Assembly: GCF_002939305.1 (NCBI RefSeq) | Contig: NZ_MVDI01000005.1 | Span: forward strand, 219,188 to 283,187 | Source of the DNA: Chroococcidiopsis sp. TS-821 | GTDB taxonomy: Bacteria; Cyanobacteriota; Cyanobacteriia; Cyanobacteriales; Chroococcidiopsidaceae | Direction of reading: 5' to 3' | Length of the DNA: 64,000 nt | Notes under the pieces: generated by a model | What the model was told of the DNA's origin: nothing | Database searches by the model: none | The model's input: the letters and a program-made list of their open reading frames with translations, nothing else | Shown: piece after piece, positions 1-9,530 of the stretch | Layout of the letters: every line of letters starts with the position of its first letter | Numbering within the stretch: the first letter of the stretch is position 1 | Position numbers and translations under genes: made by a program

Positions 1-375
1 AAGCTTTTATTTCAATAAGACGGGAGTCAGGGAAATAGGGTAACTGATGAAGAATGTTTGCGTCCCGTGATTGAACTAAAGATTCTATTTCTCTCGTTAT
101 AACAACTACTACAGCAGCCAAGTAGAATTGCAATAGTAAACAAAGTCATCACAGCTAATACTTCTCTTTTGTACTAATTGTCCCAATAACTGTTACTTTG
201 TTGTCTCAGTTCTGCATGACCTTGAGTCACATTCATCGCAATGAACTTTTGGACAAAACTTTGCAATTATTAACACGCAATCGCGTCACGACTTCATCTT
301 TGCTAAAATTCAAAGTAATATCCACTATGGCGATTAAGGGCTTTTAGTCAAAATACGAATAAAAATTTTACGTCA
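1..375. other. Intergenic stretch at left edge
   Basis: No reading frame, RNA or clear repeat is recognisable here. The stretch is AT-rich and runs up to the pentapeptide-repeat gene, so its right part should hold that gene's promoter. No convincing -35/-10 pair could be fixed by eye. Confidence 0.5.
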
Positions 376-915
376 GTGATCATGATGCGATCGCCAATAA
401 TCAAACTCATTCAAAAAATCCTAGTGCGTCTACTCGGTATCATATTGATTTTGTGCCTTGCTTGGTTATGGGTACTTTTAGCCGCCAAGCCTGCCTTGGC
501 TCAAGACAATACAATCAACTACAGTAATACACATCTAGAAAATCGTGACTTCTCTAACGCCAACTTGGTAGGTGGAGTCTTTGTCGCAGCCGAAATGCGC
601 GAAGCAAACTTTCAAGGCGCAGATCTCACAAACGCCATTCTTACCAAAGGTGTTTTACTCCGCGCCAACTTAGAAGGTGCTAACCTTACAGGTGCATTAG
701 TTGACCGCGTTACTTTAGATGAAGCCAATTTAAAAAATGCTATCTTGCAAGAAGCAATCTTAACGCGATCGCGGCTTTTTGATGCGGATATTACAGGGGC
801 TGACTTTACTGATGCATTGATCGATCGCTATCAAGTTTCTTTGTTGTGCGATCGCGCTGATGGTGTCAATCCTGTCACGGGTGTATCTACGCGCGAAAGC
901 TTAGGTTGTCGCTAA
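376..915 (+). CDS. Exported pentapeptide-repeat protein
   Basis: The product has 179 residues. An N-terminal hydrophobic segment (about residues 16-40, ending near the AxA-like PALAQ) looks like a signal peptide. It is followed by about 90 residues of A(N/D)LxxA/xxF pentapeptide repeats that should fold as a right-handed quadrilateral beta-helix. The C-terminus ([23 protein letters not shown]) is a conserved cap with two cysteines, typical of small lumenal or periplasmic cyanobacterial pentapeptide proteins. Start choice is open: GTG at 376, ATG at 382 or ATG at 385. A close paralogue lies at 49016-49507. The biochemical role is unknown; many such proteins are thought to sit in the thylakoid lumen. 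Confidence 0.85.
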   Translation: MIMMRSPIIKLIQKILVRLLGIILILCLAWLWVLLAAKPALAQDNTINYSNTHLENRDFSNANLVGGVFVAAEMREANFQGADLTNAILTKGVLLRANLEGANLTGALVDRVTLDEANLKNAILQEAILTRSRLFDADITGADFTDALIDRYQVSLLCDRADGVNPVTGVSTRESLGCR

Positions 916-1025
916 CTTTAGAAAGTTTGAACCTAATCCTTGAATAATATGGTGGTTGCATTGCAACTGTACCACCCGCATCAGATTAACAAAAATATAT
1001 TGAAATTAAAGTGCATGCATTGTTT

Positions 1026-1271
1026 TACGATTAATGCCATTACAGCAATGCAGCGACTAGACGCAATAGTAGGCTCGATTGTCTCTATTGTTAAAAATAC
1101 TGGTAGCAAAGTTGCATAAACCGTTGCTGTTCTACCCAAATACGTAGTAGTCAATAAGATTAATCTGGTGTAGAGATAACCAAATACCTATTCTACAGGT
1201 GTTGCCAACTCTAAAATCAACACCACGAGAAACAAACCAACAATCCACCACAGCGATCTTGCGCGTAGCAT
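1026..1271 (-). pseudogene. Relic of a membrane-bound sensor protein N-terminus
   Basis: Reading the minus strand from an ATG at 1271 gives MLRARSLWWIVGLFLVVLIL and then ELATPVE before a TAG at 1188-1190. Reading through the TAG in the same frame continues VFGYLYTRLILL and, further on, LGRTATVYATLL and RCIAVMALIV. From memory this resembles the N-terminal membrane module (...TPxxYVFGYLYTGPILLA...) found at the head of cyanobacterial sensor kinases and SpoIIE-type phosphatases. The TAG sits where a Tyr codon is expected, and similarity ends after the third membrane segment. It is therefore best read as a broken, truncated gene. The family assignment rests on recognition only. Confidence 0.55.
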
Positions 1272-1406
1272 TTTGTAAGAAGAGTTAATTGGGTGCTGTA
1301 GCGATCGCAACAACATTCGATTTTTAGCAGATTTTACTTTGGATTTTAAAACAACTCATTATAGATGACAGCAGCCCAAATACTCTTTGACTATAAATAT
1401 AAACTT

Positions 1407-1435
1407 ATATACCGCTTAGCTAAAATATACCGCTT
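1407..1435. promoter_or_regulatory. Direct repeat upstream of kdpA
   Basis: The 11-mer ATATACCGCTT occurs at 1407-1417 and again at 1425-1435, an 18-bp period, about 190 bp before kdpA. Tandem sites of this kind often bind a dimeric regulator. No regulator is identified and no -35/-10 pair was fixed, so this is a candidate operator only. Confidence 0.35.
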
Positions 1436-1628
1436 GATATAGTAGTTTATGCATCATGTATATATCTAGCAGCTAGTTTAGCCTAGCCATTTTTATTAAC
1501 GACTTTATATATTCAATTAGTTGCCGATTTATGACCGCAATCGAGATAATTTTTGTTAAAAATAAAGACTATTAATTGCTTCTGAAACTGTATTAACACA
1601 AGTTAAAAGTAAACTTATTAAGCAACAT

Positions 1629-3314
1629 ATGCTACAAGGATTCTTTCAAATTGCGTTGACACTTGTCATATTAGTCGCCATTACACCAATCTTTGGTAAG
1701 TATATGGCGCGCGTGTTTCTTGAAAAGAACATACTGCTCAATCGAGTTCTTAATCCTATAGAAAGAGCTATTTTCATTATTACTGGAACGCGCTCTAAAG
1801 ATAACATGACTGGTAGGCAGTACATTCAAGCTGTCATTATCAGTAATTTCGTCATGGGTATTTTTGTCTTTTTAATACTCATGCTACAAGGTATTCTTCC
1901 TTTAAATCCTACAGAGTTAAATTCACCTACTTGGGACTTAGCGTTGCATACAACTATTTCTTTTATCACCAATACAAATCAGCAGCATTATTCTGGAGAA
2001 ACGACATATAGTTATGCTAGTCAAATGTTAGCGCTAGGCTTTTTAATGTTCACTTCTGCTGCTACTGGGCTAGCTGTAGGAATTGCATTTATTCGAGGTT
2101 TAACTGGTAGACCATTAGGTAACTTTTACGTTGATTTAACTCTAGCAATTACACGAATTTTATTACCCATATCAATCATTGGAGCCTTAATATTATTAAT
2201 TGCTGGCGTACCAGAAACTTTAGCTTCCCCAGTAACAGTAACAACACTCGAAGGTGCAACACAGACGATCGCACGAGGTCCCGTTGCCCATTTTGAAATA
2301 ATTAAGCAGTTAGGAGAAAACGGCGGTGGCTTTTTTGGAACTAACTCAGCACACCCCTTCGAGAATCCAAATACTTTTACGAATTTATTAGCAACGCTTG
2401 CCATGCTATCTATTCCTATGGCATTAATTTTTACCTATGGTGTATTTGCTAATAACATGAAACAAGCTTGGTTATTGTTTTGGATGGTATTTATTATATT
2501 TGTCATTTTGATAGGTATAACGGCGATTGGTGAGTATCAAGGTAATCCACTTGTTAACAATACAATTTTTGGTGGAGAACAACCAAATTTAGAAGGCAAA
2601 GAAGTTCGCTTTGGTTGGGCGCAAACAGCATTATGGGCAGTTAGTACAACAGCAACAATGTGTGGTGCAGTGAATGGAATGCACGATTCTTTAATGCCTA
2701 ATGGTGGCTTTGCAACTCTATTTAATATGTTTTTGCAAATTATTTGGGGTGGACAAGGAACGGGGACAGCTTATCTCTTTATTTATCTTATTCTAACGGT
2801 GTTTATCACAGGTTTAATGGTAGGCAGAACGCCAGAATTTTTAGGTCGTAAAATTGAGAAAAGAGAGATTGTTCTAGCAAGTGCCGTACTACTCGTTCAC
2901 CCAATCTTTGTTCTAATTCCAAGTGCGATCGCGCTATCTTTTCCTGACACATTAGCGGGAATTAGTAACCCAGGCTTTCACGGTTTATCGCAAGTTGTTT
3001 ATGAATACACCTCTGCGAGTGCGAACAATGGTTCTGGTTTTGAAGGATTAGGAGACAATACACTTTGGTGGAACCTAAGTACAAGCATTAGCCTTTTAGG
3101 AGGACGCTACATTCCCATCATTGCTTTACTACTTTTAGCTGATAGCATGGCACGCAAACAACCCGTACCCGAAACGGCTGGAACTCTCCGCACTGATACT
3201 GTGTTATTCACCAGCGTTACAGCAGGAGTCATTTTAATATTAGGAGTTTTAACATTCTTCCCTGTTCTAGCATTAGGACCGATCGCCGAAGGCTTTCAAC
3301 TGCTGAAAAATTAG
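1629..3314 (+). CDS. kdpA: K+-transporting ATPase, subunit A
   Basis: KdpA is the K+-binding and translocating channel-like subunit of the KdpFABC pump, an inner-membrane complex that scavenges K+ when external K+ is low. The 561 residues fit the family length and are almost wholly hydrophobic. All four filter-type loops can be seen: [45 protein letters not shown] and [14 protein letters not shown]. It is the first gene of kdpA-B-F-C. The 44-bp gap to kdpB holds a TAATTGG-type short repeat. The upstream 350 bp are very AT-rich and include the repeat at 1407-1435. Confidence 0.97.
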   Translation: MLQGFFQIALTLVILVAITPIFGKYMARVFLEKNILLNRVLNPIERAIFIITGTRSKDNMTGRQYIQAVIISNFVMGIFVFLILMLQGILPLNPTELNSPTWDLALHTTISFITNTNQQHYSGETTYSYASQMLALGFLMFTSAATGLAVGIAFIRGLTGRPLGNFYVDLTLAITRILLPISIIGALILLIAGVPETLASPVTVTTLEGATQTIARGPVAHFEIIKQLGENGGGFFGTNSAHPFENPNTFTNLLATLAMLSIPMALIFTYGVFANNMKQAWLLFWMVFIIFVILIGITAIGEYQGNPLVNNTIFGGEQPNLEGKEVRFGWAQTALWAVSTTATMCGAVNGMHDSLMPNGGFATLFNMFLQIIWGGQGTGTAYLFIYLILTVFITGLMVGRTPEFLGRKIEKREIVLASAVLLVHPIFVLIPSAIALSFPDTLAGISNPGFHGLSQVVYEYTSASANNGSGFEGLGDNTLWWNLSTSISLLGGRYIPIIALLLLADSMARKQPVPETAGTLRTDTVLFTSVTAGVILILGVLTFFPVLALGPIAEGFQLLKN

Positions 3315-3315
3315 T

Positions 3316-3350
3316 AATTAGCAATTACCCATTACCAATTACCAAATCCC
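3316..3350. repeat. TAATTGG-type short repeat between kdpA and kdpB
   Basis: The motif TACCAATTACCA and variants are tandemly iterated here inside an operon. The same family occurs at 7987-8040, 29168-29200, 51003-51120 and 54020-54045. These are short heptamer-like repeats common in cyanobacterial spacers. Confidence 0.6.
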
Positions 3351-3358
3351 CCTCCTAA

Positions 3359-5461
3359 ATGGATTCTACAACTTCTTCACCCATAAACCCGCGCCCGCGT
3401 CCTAGTGGTCCTCGTGAAGGGCGCAAGCACACACCAAAAGTTAGCAGAAAAGGACTTTACCAACGAGCTATCCGCGATGCGTTTGCCAAGCTGACTTTGC
3501 GACAAATGGTAAAAAATCCGGTGATGTTTTTGGTGTGGGTAGGTACGATAATTACCGCATTACTCACAATTGATCCTGCACTGTTTGGTACTGTACCAGG
3601 TGAAAATTTGCGGGTGTTCAATGGCTTGATTACAGTTATTCTATTTTTTACAGTTTTGTTTGCCAATTTTGCCGAAGCTGTCGCCGAAGGGCGCGGAAAA
3701 GCGCAAGCTGATGCTTTACGTACAACCAAATCAGATACCTTGGCGCGGAAAATTTTAAACGATGGTTCAACGCAGGAAGTTTCTTCTACTACTTTACGGC
3801 GGGGCGATCGCGTCAAAGTGATTGCTGGGGGTTTCATTCCCGCCGATGGCGAAGTGATCGCGGGAGTTGCTTCGGTTGACGAATCCGCCATTACTGGAGA
3901 ATCAGCACCTGTCTTAAAAGAACCTGGTTCCGATGTCGCAAGTTCAGTCACAGGCGGTACGCAAGTGATATCTGATGAACTCACGATTCAAATTACCGCC
4001 GATCCTGGTAAAGGTTTTATCGATCGCATGATTTCGCTGGTAGAAGGTGCTGAACGCAGCAAAACCCCGAATGAAATTGCCCTCACCGTCTTACTTGCAG
4101 TGCTGACATTGGTGTTTTTGTTAGTTGTGGCAACGCTACCACCACTTGCTAATTATGTCCAAAGTCCGGTCAGTGTGGCAATTTTGATTGCTTTATTAGT
4201 CGCACTCATTCCCACAACGATCGGTGGATTATTAAGCGCAATTGGTATTGCAGGTATGGATCGCGTCGCTCAATTTAACGTCATTGCGACCTCTGGCAGG
4301 GCAGTAGAGGCGTGTGGCGATGTGAATACGCTTGTTTTGGACAAAACGGGGACTATCACGCTAGGAAACCGTCTAGCTGAGGAATTTATTCCGGTCAATG
4401 GTCATTCTGTAGACGATGTTGCTAAGGTTGCTTTTGCAGCAAGTGTCTTCGACCAAACACCCGAAGGTAAGTCTATCATCCGGTTGGCAAATAAACTCGG
4501 AGCATCACTGGAGTTTGACTGGAGTAAGGCTGAAGCAGTTGACTTTTCTGCTAAAACGCGCATGAGTGGAACAAACTTACCGCATGGGGTGGAGGTGCGT
4601 AAAGGTGCGGTAGAAGCAATTAAAGGCTTTGTGCGATCGCGTAACGGTCAAATTCCTTCAGATCTTGATGCTGCTTACGAACGTGTTTCTCGTTTGGGCG
4701 GTACACCCCTAGCTGTGGCGCTTAATGGCGATATTTATGGCGTTATCTATCTCAAAGATATTATCAAACCTGGTATTAAAGAACGTTTTGACCAGCTACG
4801 ACGCATGGGCGTGCGAACGATTATGCTAACGGGTGATAATCACATTACCGCAGCAGTGATTGCCCAAGAAGCAGGTGTCGATGATTTTATTGCTGAAGCG
4901 ACTCCCGAAGATAAAATCGCTGTTATTCAACGCGAACAAGCCGCAGGTAAATTAGTCGCGATGACGGGGGATGGAACAAATGATGCTCCCGCACTCGCAC
5001 AAGCCAATGTGGGTGTAGCAATGAATTCGGGAACTCAAGCAGCAAAAGAAGCCGCGAATATGGTTGACTTGGATTCCGACCCGACGAAGTTGATTGATAT
5101 TGTGGCGATCGGCAAACAATTATTGATTACGCGCGGCGCGTTGACGACTTTTTCGATCGCAAATGACATTGCCAAGTATTTTGCTATTATTCCGGTTATT
5201 TTTACGGCTGCGGGTATTGGTAGGTTGAATATTATGAATTTGGCAAGTACCCAATCGGCGGTTTTGTCTGCACTGATTTACAACGCTTTGATTATTCCGG
5301 CGTTAATTCCTTTGGCGTTGACCGGAGTGAAGTTTAGACCATTGAGCGCGAATCAACTTTTGCAGCGGAATATTTTACTTTATGGCTTGGGTGGGGTTGT
5401 GGCTCCCTTTATTGCGATTAAGGTGATTGATGTGGTTATTGCAGCGGTAGGTTTGGGGTAG
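3359..5461 (+). CDS. kdpB: K+-transporting P-type ATPase, subunit B
   Basis: KdpB is the catalytic P-type ATPase subunit that powers K+ uptake through KdpA. The 700 residues carry the expected motifs in order: the actuator-domain TGES (ITGESAPV), the phosphorylation loop DKTGT with its aspartate at residue 328, and the hinge [14 protein letters not shown]. Membrane helices flank these. The N-terminus has an extra basic, proline-rich tail of about 35 residues before the core. It lies within the kdp operon, before kdpF. Confidence 0.97.
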   Translation: MDSTTSSPINPRPRPSGPREGRKHTPKVSRKGLYQRAIRDAFAKLTLRQMVKNPVMFLVWVGTIITALLTIDPALFGTVPGENLRVFNGLITVILFFTVLFANFAEAVAEGRGKAQADALRTTKSDTLARKILNDGSTQEVSSTTLRRGDRVKVIAGGFIPADGEVIAGVASVDESAITGESAPVLKEPGSDVASSVTGGTQVISDELTIQITADPGKGFIDRMISLVEGAERSKTPNEIALTVLLAVLTLVFLLVVATLPPLANYVQSPVSVAILIALLVALIPTTIGGLLSAIGIAGMDRVAQFNVIATSGRAVEACGDVNTLVLDKTGTITLGNRLAEEFIPVNGHSVDDVAKVAFAASVFDQTPEGKSIIRLANKLGASLEFDWSKAEAVDFSAKTRMSGTNLPHGVEVRKGAVEAIKGFVRSRNGQIPSDLDAAYERVSRLGGTPLAVALNGDIYGVIYLKDIIKPGIKERFDQLRRMGVRTIMLTGDNHITAAVIAQEAGVDDFIAEATPEDKIAVIQREQAAGKLVAMTGDGTNDAPALAQANVGVAMNSGTQAAKEAANMVDLDSDPTKLIDIVAIGKQLLITRGALTTFSIANDIAKYFAIIPVIFTAAGIGRLNIMNLASTQSAVLSALIYNALIIPALIPLALTGVKFRPLSANQLLQRNILLYGLGGVVAPFIAIKVIDVVIAAVGLG

Positions 5462-5544
5462 AAGTAAACGAACCGAACTTCGGCGCAGAGAACGCAAAGA
5501 GAAGAGATTGTGAGAGGTTTTTGTAAGTGAGTTGGGGTTAGTGT

Positions 5545-5790
5545 ATGAAGATTTTGGTGATGGATGTATGGAATGGTGTTTCTTTTGTTTGGGTGCGATG
5601 GCGCAGACAAAAGTTACCTTTACAGCTTTTGATTGCATTGTGTTTGAATTTAGCGATCGCACCAGCGGTTTATGCGGCGGTTGATGGCGTGCAACGTCGT
5701 CAAGCTTGGGCAATTGGTTTACTTGGGTTGGTTACTTTGAGTTTAATAATTTATTTGTTTGATGTCATTTTTCGACCGGAGCGCTATTAG
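5545..5790 (+). CDS. kdpF: KdpF-like small subunit with N-terminal extension
   Basis: The product has 81 residues. The last 28 (AWAIGLLGLVTLSLIIYLFDVIFRPERY) form one membrane helix ending in the FxPERY tail typical of KdpF, the small stabilising subunit of the Kdp complex. E. coli KdpF is about 29 residues. Here an extra hydrophobic segment (about residues 28-45, LLIALCLNLAIAPAVYAA) precedes it, resembling a signal sequence or second helix. Its position between kdpB and kdpC, 2 bp before the kdpC start, supports the call. Extended versions of this kind are my recollection for cyanobacteria. Confidence 0.8.
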   Translation: MKILVMDVWNGVSFVWVRWRRQKLPLQLLIALCLNLAIAPAVYAAVDGVQRRQAWAIGLLGLVTLSLIIYLFDVIFRPERY

Positions 5791-5792
5791 TT

Positions 5793-6410
5793 ATGTCTAT
5801 AGTGCGCGATATTACAAGATCGATTCGCATCACTTTTGTGCTGTGGCTGCTAACCGCAGTGATTTATCCCACAATTATGATAGTTGTTGGTCAAGTTTTC
5901 TTTCCGTTTCAAGCTAACGGAAGTATCGTCCAAAACTTGGAGGGACAAAATGTCGGTTCAGCATTAATTGGGCAAGTCTTTACATCACCGCAATATTTCC
6001 AAAGTCGCCCTAGTGCGGTAAACTACAGCAGCTTTTCACAACAAGAACGCGATCCAGAAAATATCGGACAAAAAACAGGAGTATCGGGCGCGAGTAACTT
6101 GGCTCCGAGCAATCCCGATCTACTCGCACGCATTAATGACACTGTTGCACAGTTAGAAGAACGCGCGATTGCACCTACGGCGGATCTCGTTTATGCTTCG
6201 GGTTCTGGCTTAGATCCGCATATTACTGTAGAAGCCGCATTTAATCAGCTAGAACGAGTTGCTCAGGCGCGTAATTTATCTCCTGAGGAAATTGCTCCTT
6301 TGATTGCTAAACACACGCAAGGTAGATTTCTATGGGTTTTTGGCGAACCAGGAGTCAATGTGTTGAATTTAAATCGCGAGCTAGACGTTTTACAAGCTCC
6401 GCTAGAGTAG
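5793..6410 (+). CDS. kdpC: K+-transporting ATPase, subunit C
   Basis: KdpC is the single-span periplasmic subunit that stabilises KdpFABC and raises its affinity. The 205 residues include one N-terminal membrane helix (about residues 12-35) and the family blocks GSxLIGQxF (GSALIGQVF), FQSRPSA, SGASNLAPSNPDL and SGSGLDPHITVEAA. It starts 2 bp after the kdpF stop, which implies coupled translation. Confidence 0.96.
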   Translation: MSIVRDITRSIRITFVLWLLTAVIYPTIMIVVGQVFFPFQANGSIVQNLEGQNVGSALIGQVFTSPQYFQSRPSAVNYSSFSQQERDPENIGQKTGVSGASNLAPSNPDLLARINDTVAQLEERAIAPTADLVYASGSGLDPHITVEAAFNQLERVAQARNLSPEEIAPLIAKHTQGRFLWVFGEPGVNVLNLNRELDVLQAPLE

Positions 6411-6683
6411 CATACCTTTGGTTAAGTTGATTGCATTCAAGTCTTTAACTAAGATCTATGCAAGTGTTTACCGCTATTGTTGAAGAAAGATTCAAATACT
6501 AACCTTTACGTAGGTTAAATACCTGGATTTCCTGGAGCACACTCTCAAGGAGAAATCTTGGACGAGTTACACAAGAATTTGCATGAGGTAATTGAAATGC
6601 TCTTAGAAGACAAATAACCATCTCCTTTATCAATGCAATCGCGATGTCCACAAATCTCTTGCTTAACTTTAGTGTACCTGTGC

Positions 6684-6728
6684 GCACTTTGTTGAAGTAG
6701 CCCTGACTTCAGTCGTAGGGCTTTGTTA
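6684..6728. repeat. Dispersed palindromic repeat, copy 1
   Basis: The segment holds TTTGTTGAAGTAGCCCTGA, then CTTCAGTCGTAGGGCT, and can fold with AGCCCTGA against TCGTAGGGCT. A related copy (TTTGTTTAGGTAGCCCCGAA and onward) is at 38070-38112. It sits in the 357-bp gap between kdpC and kdpD, where nothing else is recognised. It looks like a small mobile or amplified intergenic element. Confidence 0.45.
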
Positions 6729-6767
6729 CATTGAGCGAATTTACGTTGATACAAGGCAAAGCTTGCA

Positions 6768-7940
6768 GTGAACAAGACTGAAGAACCTGTACTGTCTGAC
6801 AACACTAAGATTCGCCCACCCCGTAAAGGTAAGCACAAAATCTTTATTGGGATGGCTCCAGGAGTTGGTAAAACTTATCGAATGCTCGAAGAAGCCCACG
6901 CACTCAAACAAGAAGGTATTGATGTTGTGATTGGGTTACTCGAAACTCACGGACGTCAGGAAACTGCACAAAAAGCTGAGGGATTAGAACTTGTCCCGCG
7001 TAAAGAAATTGTGCGGGGCGGGTTGACGTTAACGGAAATGGATACGGAGGCAATTTTAGCGCGATCGCCACAACTCGTACTCATCGACGAATTAGCACAT
7101 ACGAATGTTCCTGGATCTGAACGCGAAAAGCGCTATCAAGATGTGGAAGTTATTCTAGCTGCGGGTATTGACGTTTACTCAACGGTAAATATTCAGCACA
7201 TCGAAAGTCTCAATGACTTGGTAGCGAGAATTACAGGTGTCGTCGTTAGAGAACGCGTTCCCGATCGCTTAATTGAGGAAGCTGATGAAGTTGTCGTTAT
7301 TGACGTCACTCCAGAAACTTTGGAAGAACGCTTACTTGAAGGGAAAATTTACGCTCCCGAAAAAATTCAGCAAGCACTTGCTAATTTTTTTCAACGCCGC
7401 AACTTAGTTGCTTTACGCGAACTCGCACTGCGCGAAGTTGCTGATAATGTTGAAGAAGACGCGATCGCACTCAATGCTAATTTCCTCAATGAGCAACTCG
7501 CAGGACAAACTTGTAATATCCACGAGCGTGTTTTAGTCTGCGTCTCTACCTATCCCAATTCAATACAGTTACTACGTCGCGGGGCGCGGCTAGCAGGTTA
7601 TATGAATGCTCCTTTGTACGCTGTTTTTGTGGCGAATCCGGATCGCTTCTTAACTAAAACAGAAAGTTTACACCTCGAAACTTGCGAACGTCTGTGTCAA
7701 GAATTTGGCGGGACGTTTATTCGCGTCACAAACCACAATATCCCACAAGCGATCGCCGATGTTGCTAAACAATACCGCATTACCCAAATCGTCATCGGCG
7801 CAAGTCAGCGATCGCGTTGGAAAATTCTTTTGCGTGGTTCTCTAACGCAACAATTAGTACGGTTGCTCAAAAACATTGATATTCATATTATTAGCTCGGA
7901 GAAAAACGCTGAGTTTAATGGTGTGGCTCCAGTAGGATAA
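6768..7940 (+). CDS. kdpD: Short KdpD-type sensor domain protein (no kinase)
   Basis: The 390 residues match only the N-terminal cytoplasmic half of KdpD. The P-loop is GMAPGVGKT (residues 28-36) and the Walker B-like LVLIDELAHTN lies near residues 103-113. A USP-like domain starts around residue 255 (ERVLVCVSTYPNS to the end). The membrane helices and histidine-kinase domain of E. coli KdpD are absent and no kdpE follows. Short KdpD proteins are known in cyanobacteria, so this is probably the intact form. The start is GTG at 6768. It probably senses K+ or turgor signals, perhaps through a partner encoded elsewhere. Confidence 0.9.
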   Translation: MNKTEEPVLSDNTKIRPPRKGKHKIFIGMAPGVGKTYRMLEEAHALKQEGIDVVIGLLETHGRQETAQKAEGLELVPRKEIVRGGLTLTEMDTEAILARSPQLVLIDELAHTNVPGSEREKRYQDVEVILAAGIDVYSTVNIQHIESLNDLVARITGVVVRERVPDRLIEEADEVVVIDVTPETLEERLLEGKIYAPEKIQQALANFFQRRNLVALRELALREVADNVEEDAIALNANFLNEQLAGQTCNIHERVLVCVSTYPNSIQLLRRGARLAGYMNAPLYAVFVANPDRFLTKTESLHLETCERLCQEFGGTFIRVTNHNIPQAIADVAKQYRITQIVIGASQRSRWKILLRGSLTQQLVRLLKNIDIHIISSEKNAEFNGVAPVG

Positions 7941-7986
7941 AGATACAGAAAGGCGGGCATAATTAAATATCATGCGTAACATTGTC

Positions 7987-8045
7987 GGGTAATCGGTAAT
8001 CGGTAATTGGTAATAGATATTCTTTTCAATGACCAATGACCAGTT
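7987..8045. repeat. TAATTGG-type short repeat before anmK
   Basis: GGTAATCGGTAATCGGTAAT is followed by variants ending in GACCAATGACCAGTTACC. The repeat supplies an in-frame ATG (8029) that is unlikely to be the true anmK start. Confidence 0.6.
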
Positions 8046-8097
8046 ACCAGCCCTTAAATTATCTTTATTTTTACTCACTTACTTAGTTGATAAATTA

Positions 8098-9252
8098 ATG
8101 CTTGTAATTGGCTTAATCAGCGGTACTTCAGTTGATGGCATTGATGCTGCTTTAGTTGATATTTCTGGTACAGGTACCGAGCTCAAAGTCGAGTTCTTAG
8201 CAGGAGAAACTTATCCGTATCCTGCTGATTTAAGAAAAAAAATCCTCGCCGTCTGTGCGGGAGAAGCCATATCAATGGCACAATTAGCAGAATTAGACGA
8301 CGCGATCGCCCAAACTTTTGCTCAAGCAGCACAACAGTTGCAAATCAATCATCCTTCCGTAGAACTCATTGGTTCGCACGGTCAAACCGTTTATCATCGA
8401 CCACCGAAGAGAAGAGGTGAAGGCTTTTTTGCGCTAGGCTATAGTCTGCAACTAGGACGCGGTGCTGTCATTGCCGAATTAACTCGAATTCCCACAGTGA
8501 GTAACTTTCGCGCAGGTGATATTGCTGCTAAAGGTCATGGTGCGCCTTTAGTTCCCCGTGTCGATGCGTATCTTCTAAGTCATCCCCACGAGGCGCGTTG
8601 CGTGCAAAATATTGGCGGAATTGGTAACGTTGCTTATTTACCGCCGCGGTCGCATCCCGACTGGTTGGAAAAAGTGCGCGGTTGGGATACAGGACCTGGA
8701 AATTCGCTGTTAGATTTGGCAGTACAGCATTTTACAGATGGTACTCAGACTTACGATGCTAACGGTGATTGGGCAGCTAGTGGCACTCCTTGTCATACAT
8801 TAGTAGAAAAATGGCTCAGTCAAGACTACTTTCAAATTCCACCACCAAAATCGACAGGAAGGGAACTATTCGGCTGGGACTATTTACAAGATTGTCTAGC
8901 TGACACAACAGCACTGAATTTAAGCGCCGCTGATACTTTAGCAACTCTCACCGAATTAACCGCTGTCTCAATCGTCCACAGTTATCAAACATTTCTACCA
9001 CAGTTACCTGGTTGCGTATTACTATGCGGTGGCGGTAGTCAAAATCTCTATCTCAAACGCCGATTACAAGAATTGTTAGCACCAATTCCGGTACAAACGA
9101 CAGACGAAGTTGGGCTAAGTGCCAATTTTAAAGAAGCGATCGCCTTTGCTGTTCTTGCATACTGGAGAATGCTCAACCTCCCTGGTAACTTACCGCAAGC
9201 AACTGGTGCAACGCAACCAGTACTCCTCGGTGAAGTGCATTTACCAATATAA
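8098..9252 (+). CDS. anmK: Anhydro-N-acetylmuramic acid kinase
   Basis: AnmK hydrolyses and phosphorylates 1,6-anhydro-MurNAc to MurNAc-6-phosphate in cell-wall recycling. Motifs of the sugar-kinase fold are visible: [16 protein letters not shown] at the N-terminus, [37 protein letters not shown] and [10 protein letters not shown] place the start at the ATG at 8098 because the family begins MLxIGLxSGTSxDGID. The upstream in-frame ATG at 8029 lies in a spacer repeat and would add 23 unrelated residues. Length is then 384 residues. Confidence 0.94.
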   Translation: MLVIGLISGTSVDGIDAALVDISGTGTELKVEFLAGETYPYPADLRKKILAVCAGEAISMAQLAELDDAIAQTFAQAAQQLQINHPSVELIGSHGQTVYHRPPKRRGEGFFALGYSLQLGRGAVIAELTRIPTVSNFRAGDIAAKGHGAPLVPRVDAYLLSHPHEARCVQNIGGIGNVAYLPPRSHPDWLEKVRGWDTGPGNSLLDLAVQHFTDGTQTYDANGDWAASGTPCHTLVEKWLSQDYFQIPPPKSTGRELFGWDYLQDCLADTTALNLSAADTLATLTELTAVSIVHSYQTFLPQLPGCVLLCGGGSQNLYLKRRLQELLAPIPVQTTDEVGLSANFKEAIAFAVLAYWRMLNLPGNLPQATGATQPVLLGEVHLPI

Positions 9253-9530
9253 AAAGAGTCAAGGGTGCAGAGAACACTCACCACTATTCACTTGCTCCTG
9301 GTCACTATCGCCTAGTCAAGTACCAAACCCTGCTAACTTCTCAGTATAATCCCGCTTGGAAATTCATCGCGACCAAGGTTAAAGTTTGTCTTGTAATTGG
9401 TCTGTGTAGTGCTTTTCAGTTATTGTTGGTTGGCTAAATTATCAATCCAACCCGTACTTAGATGTTCTTGATTACACAGCCAATACTGGCTGGTACCATG
9501 AAACCCTATCACTGGTCGATTTAACTTCGT

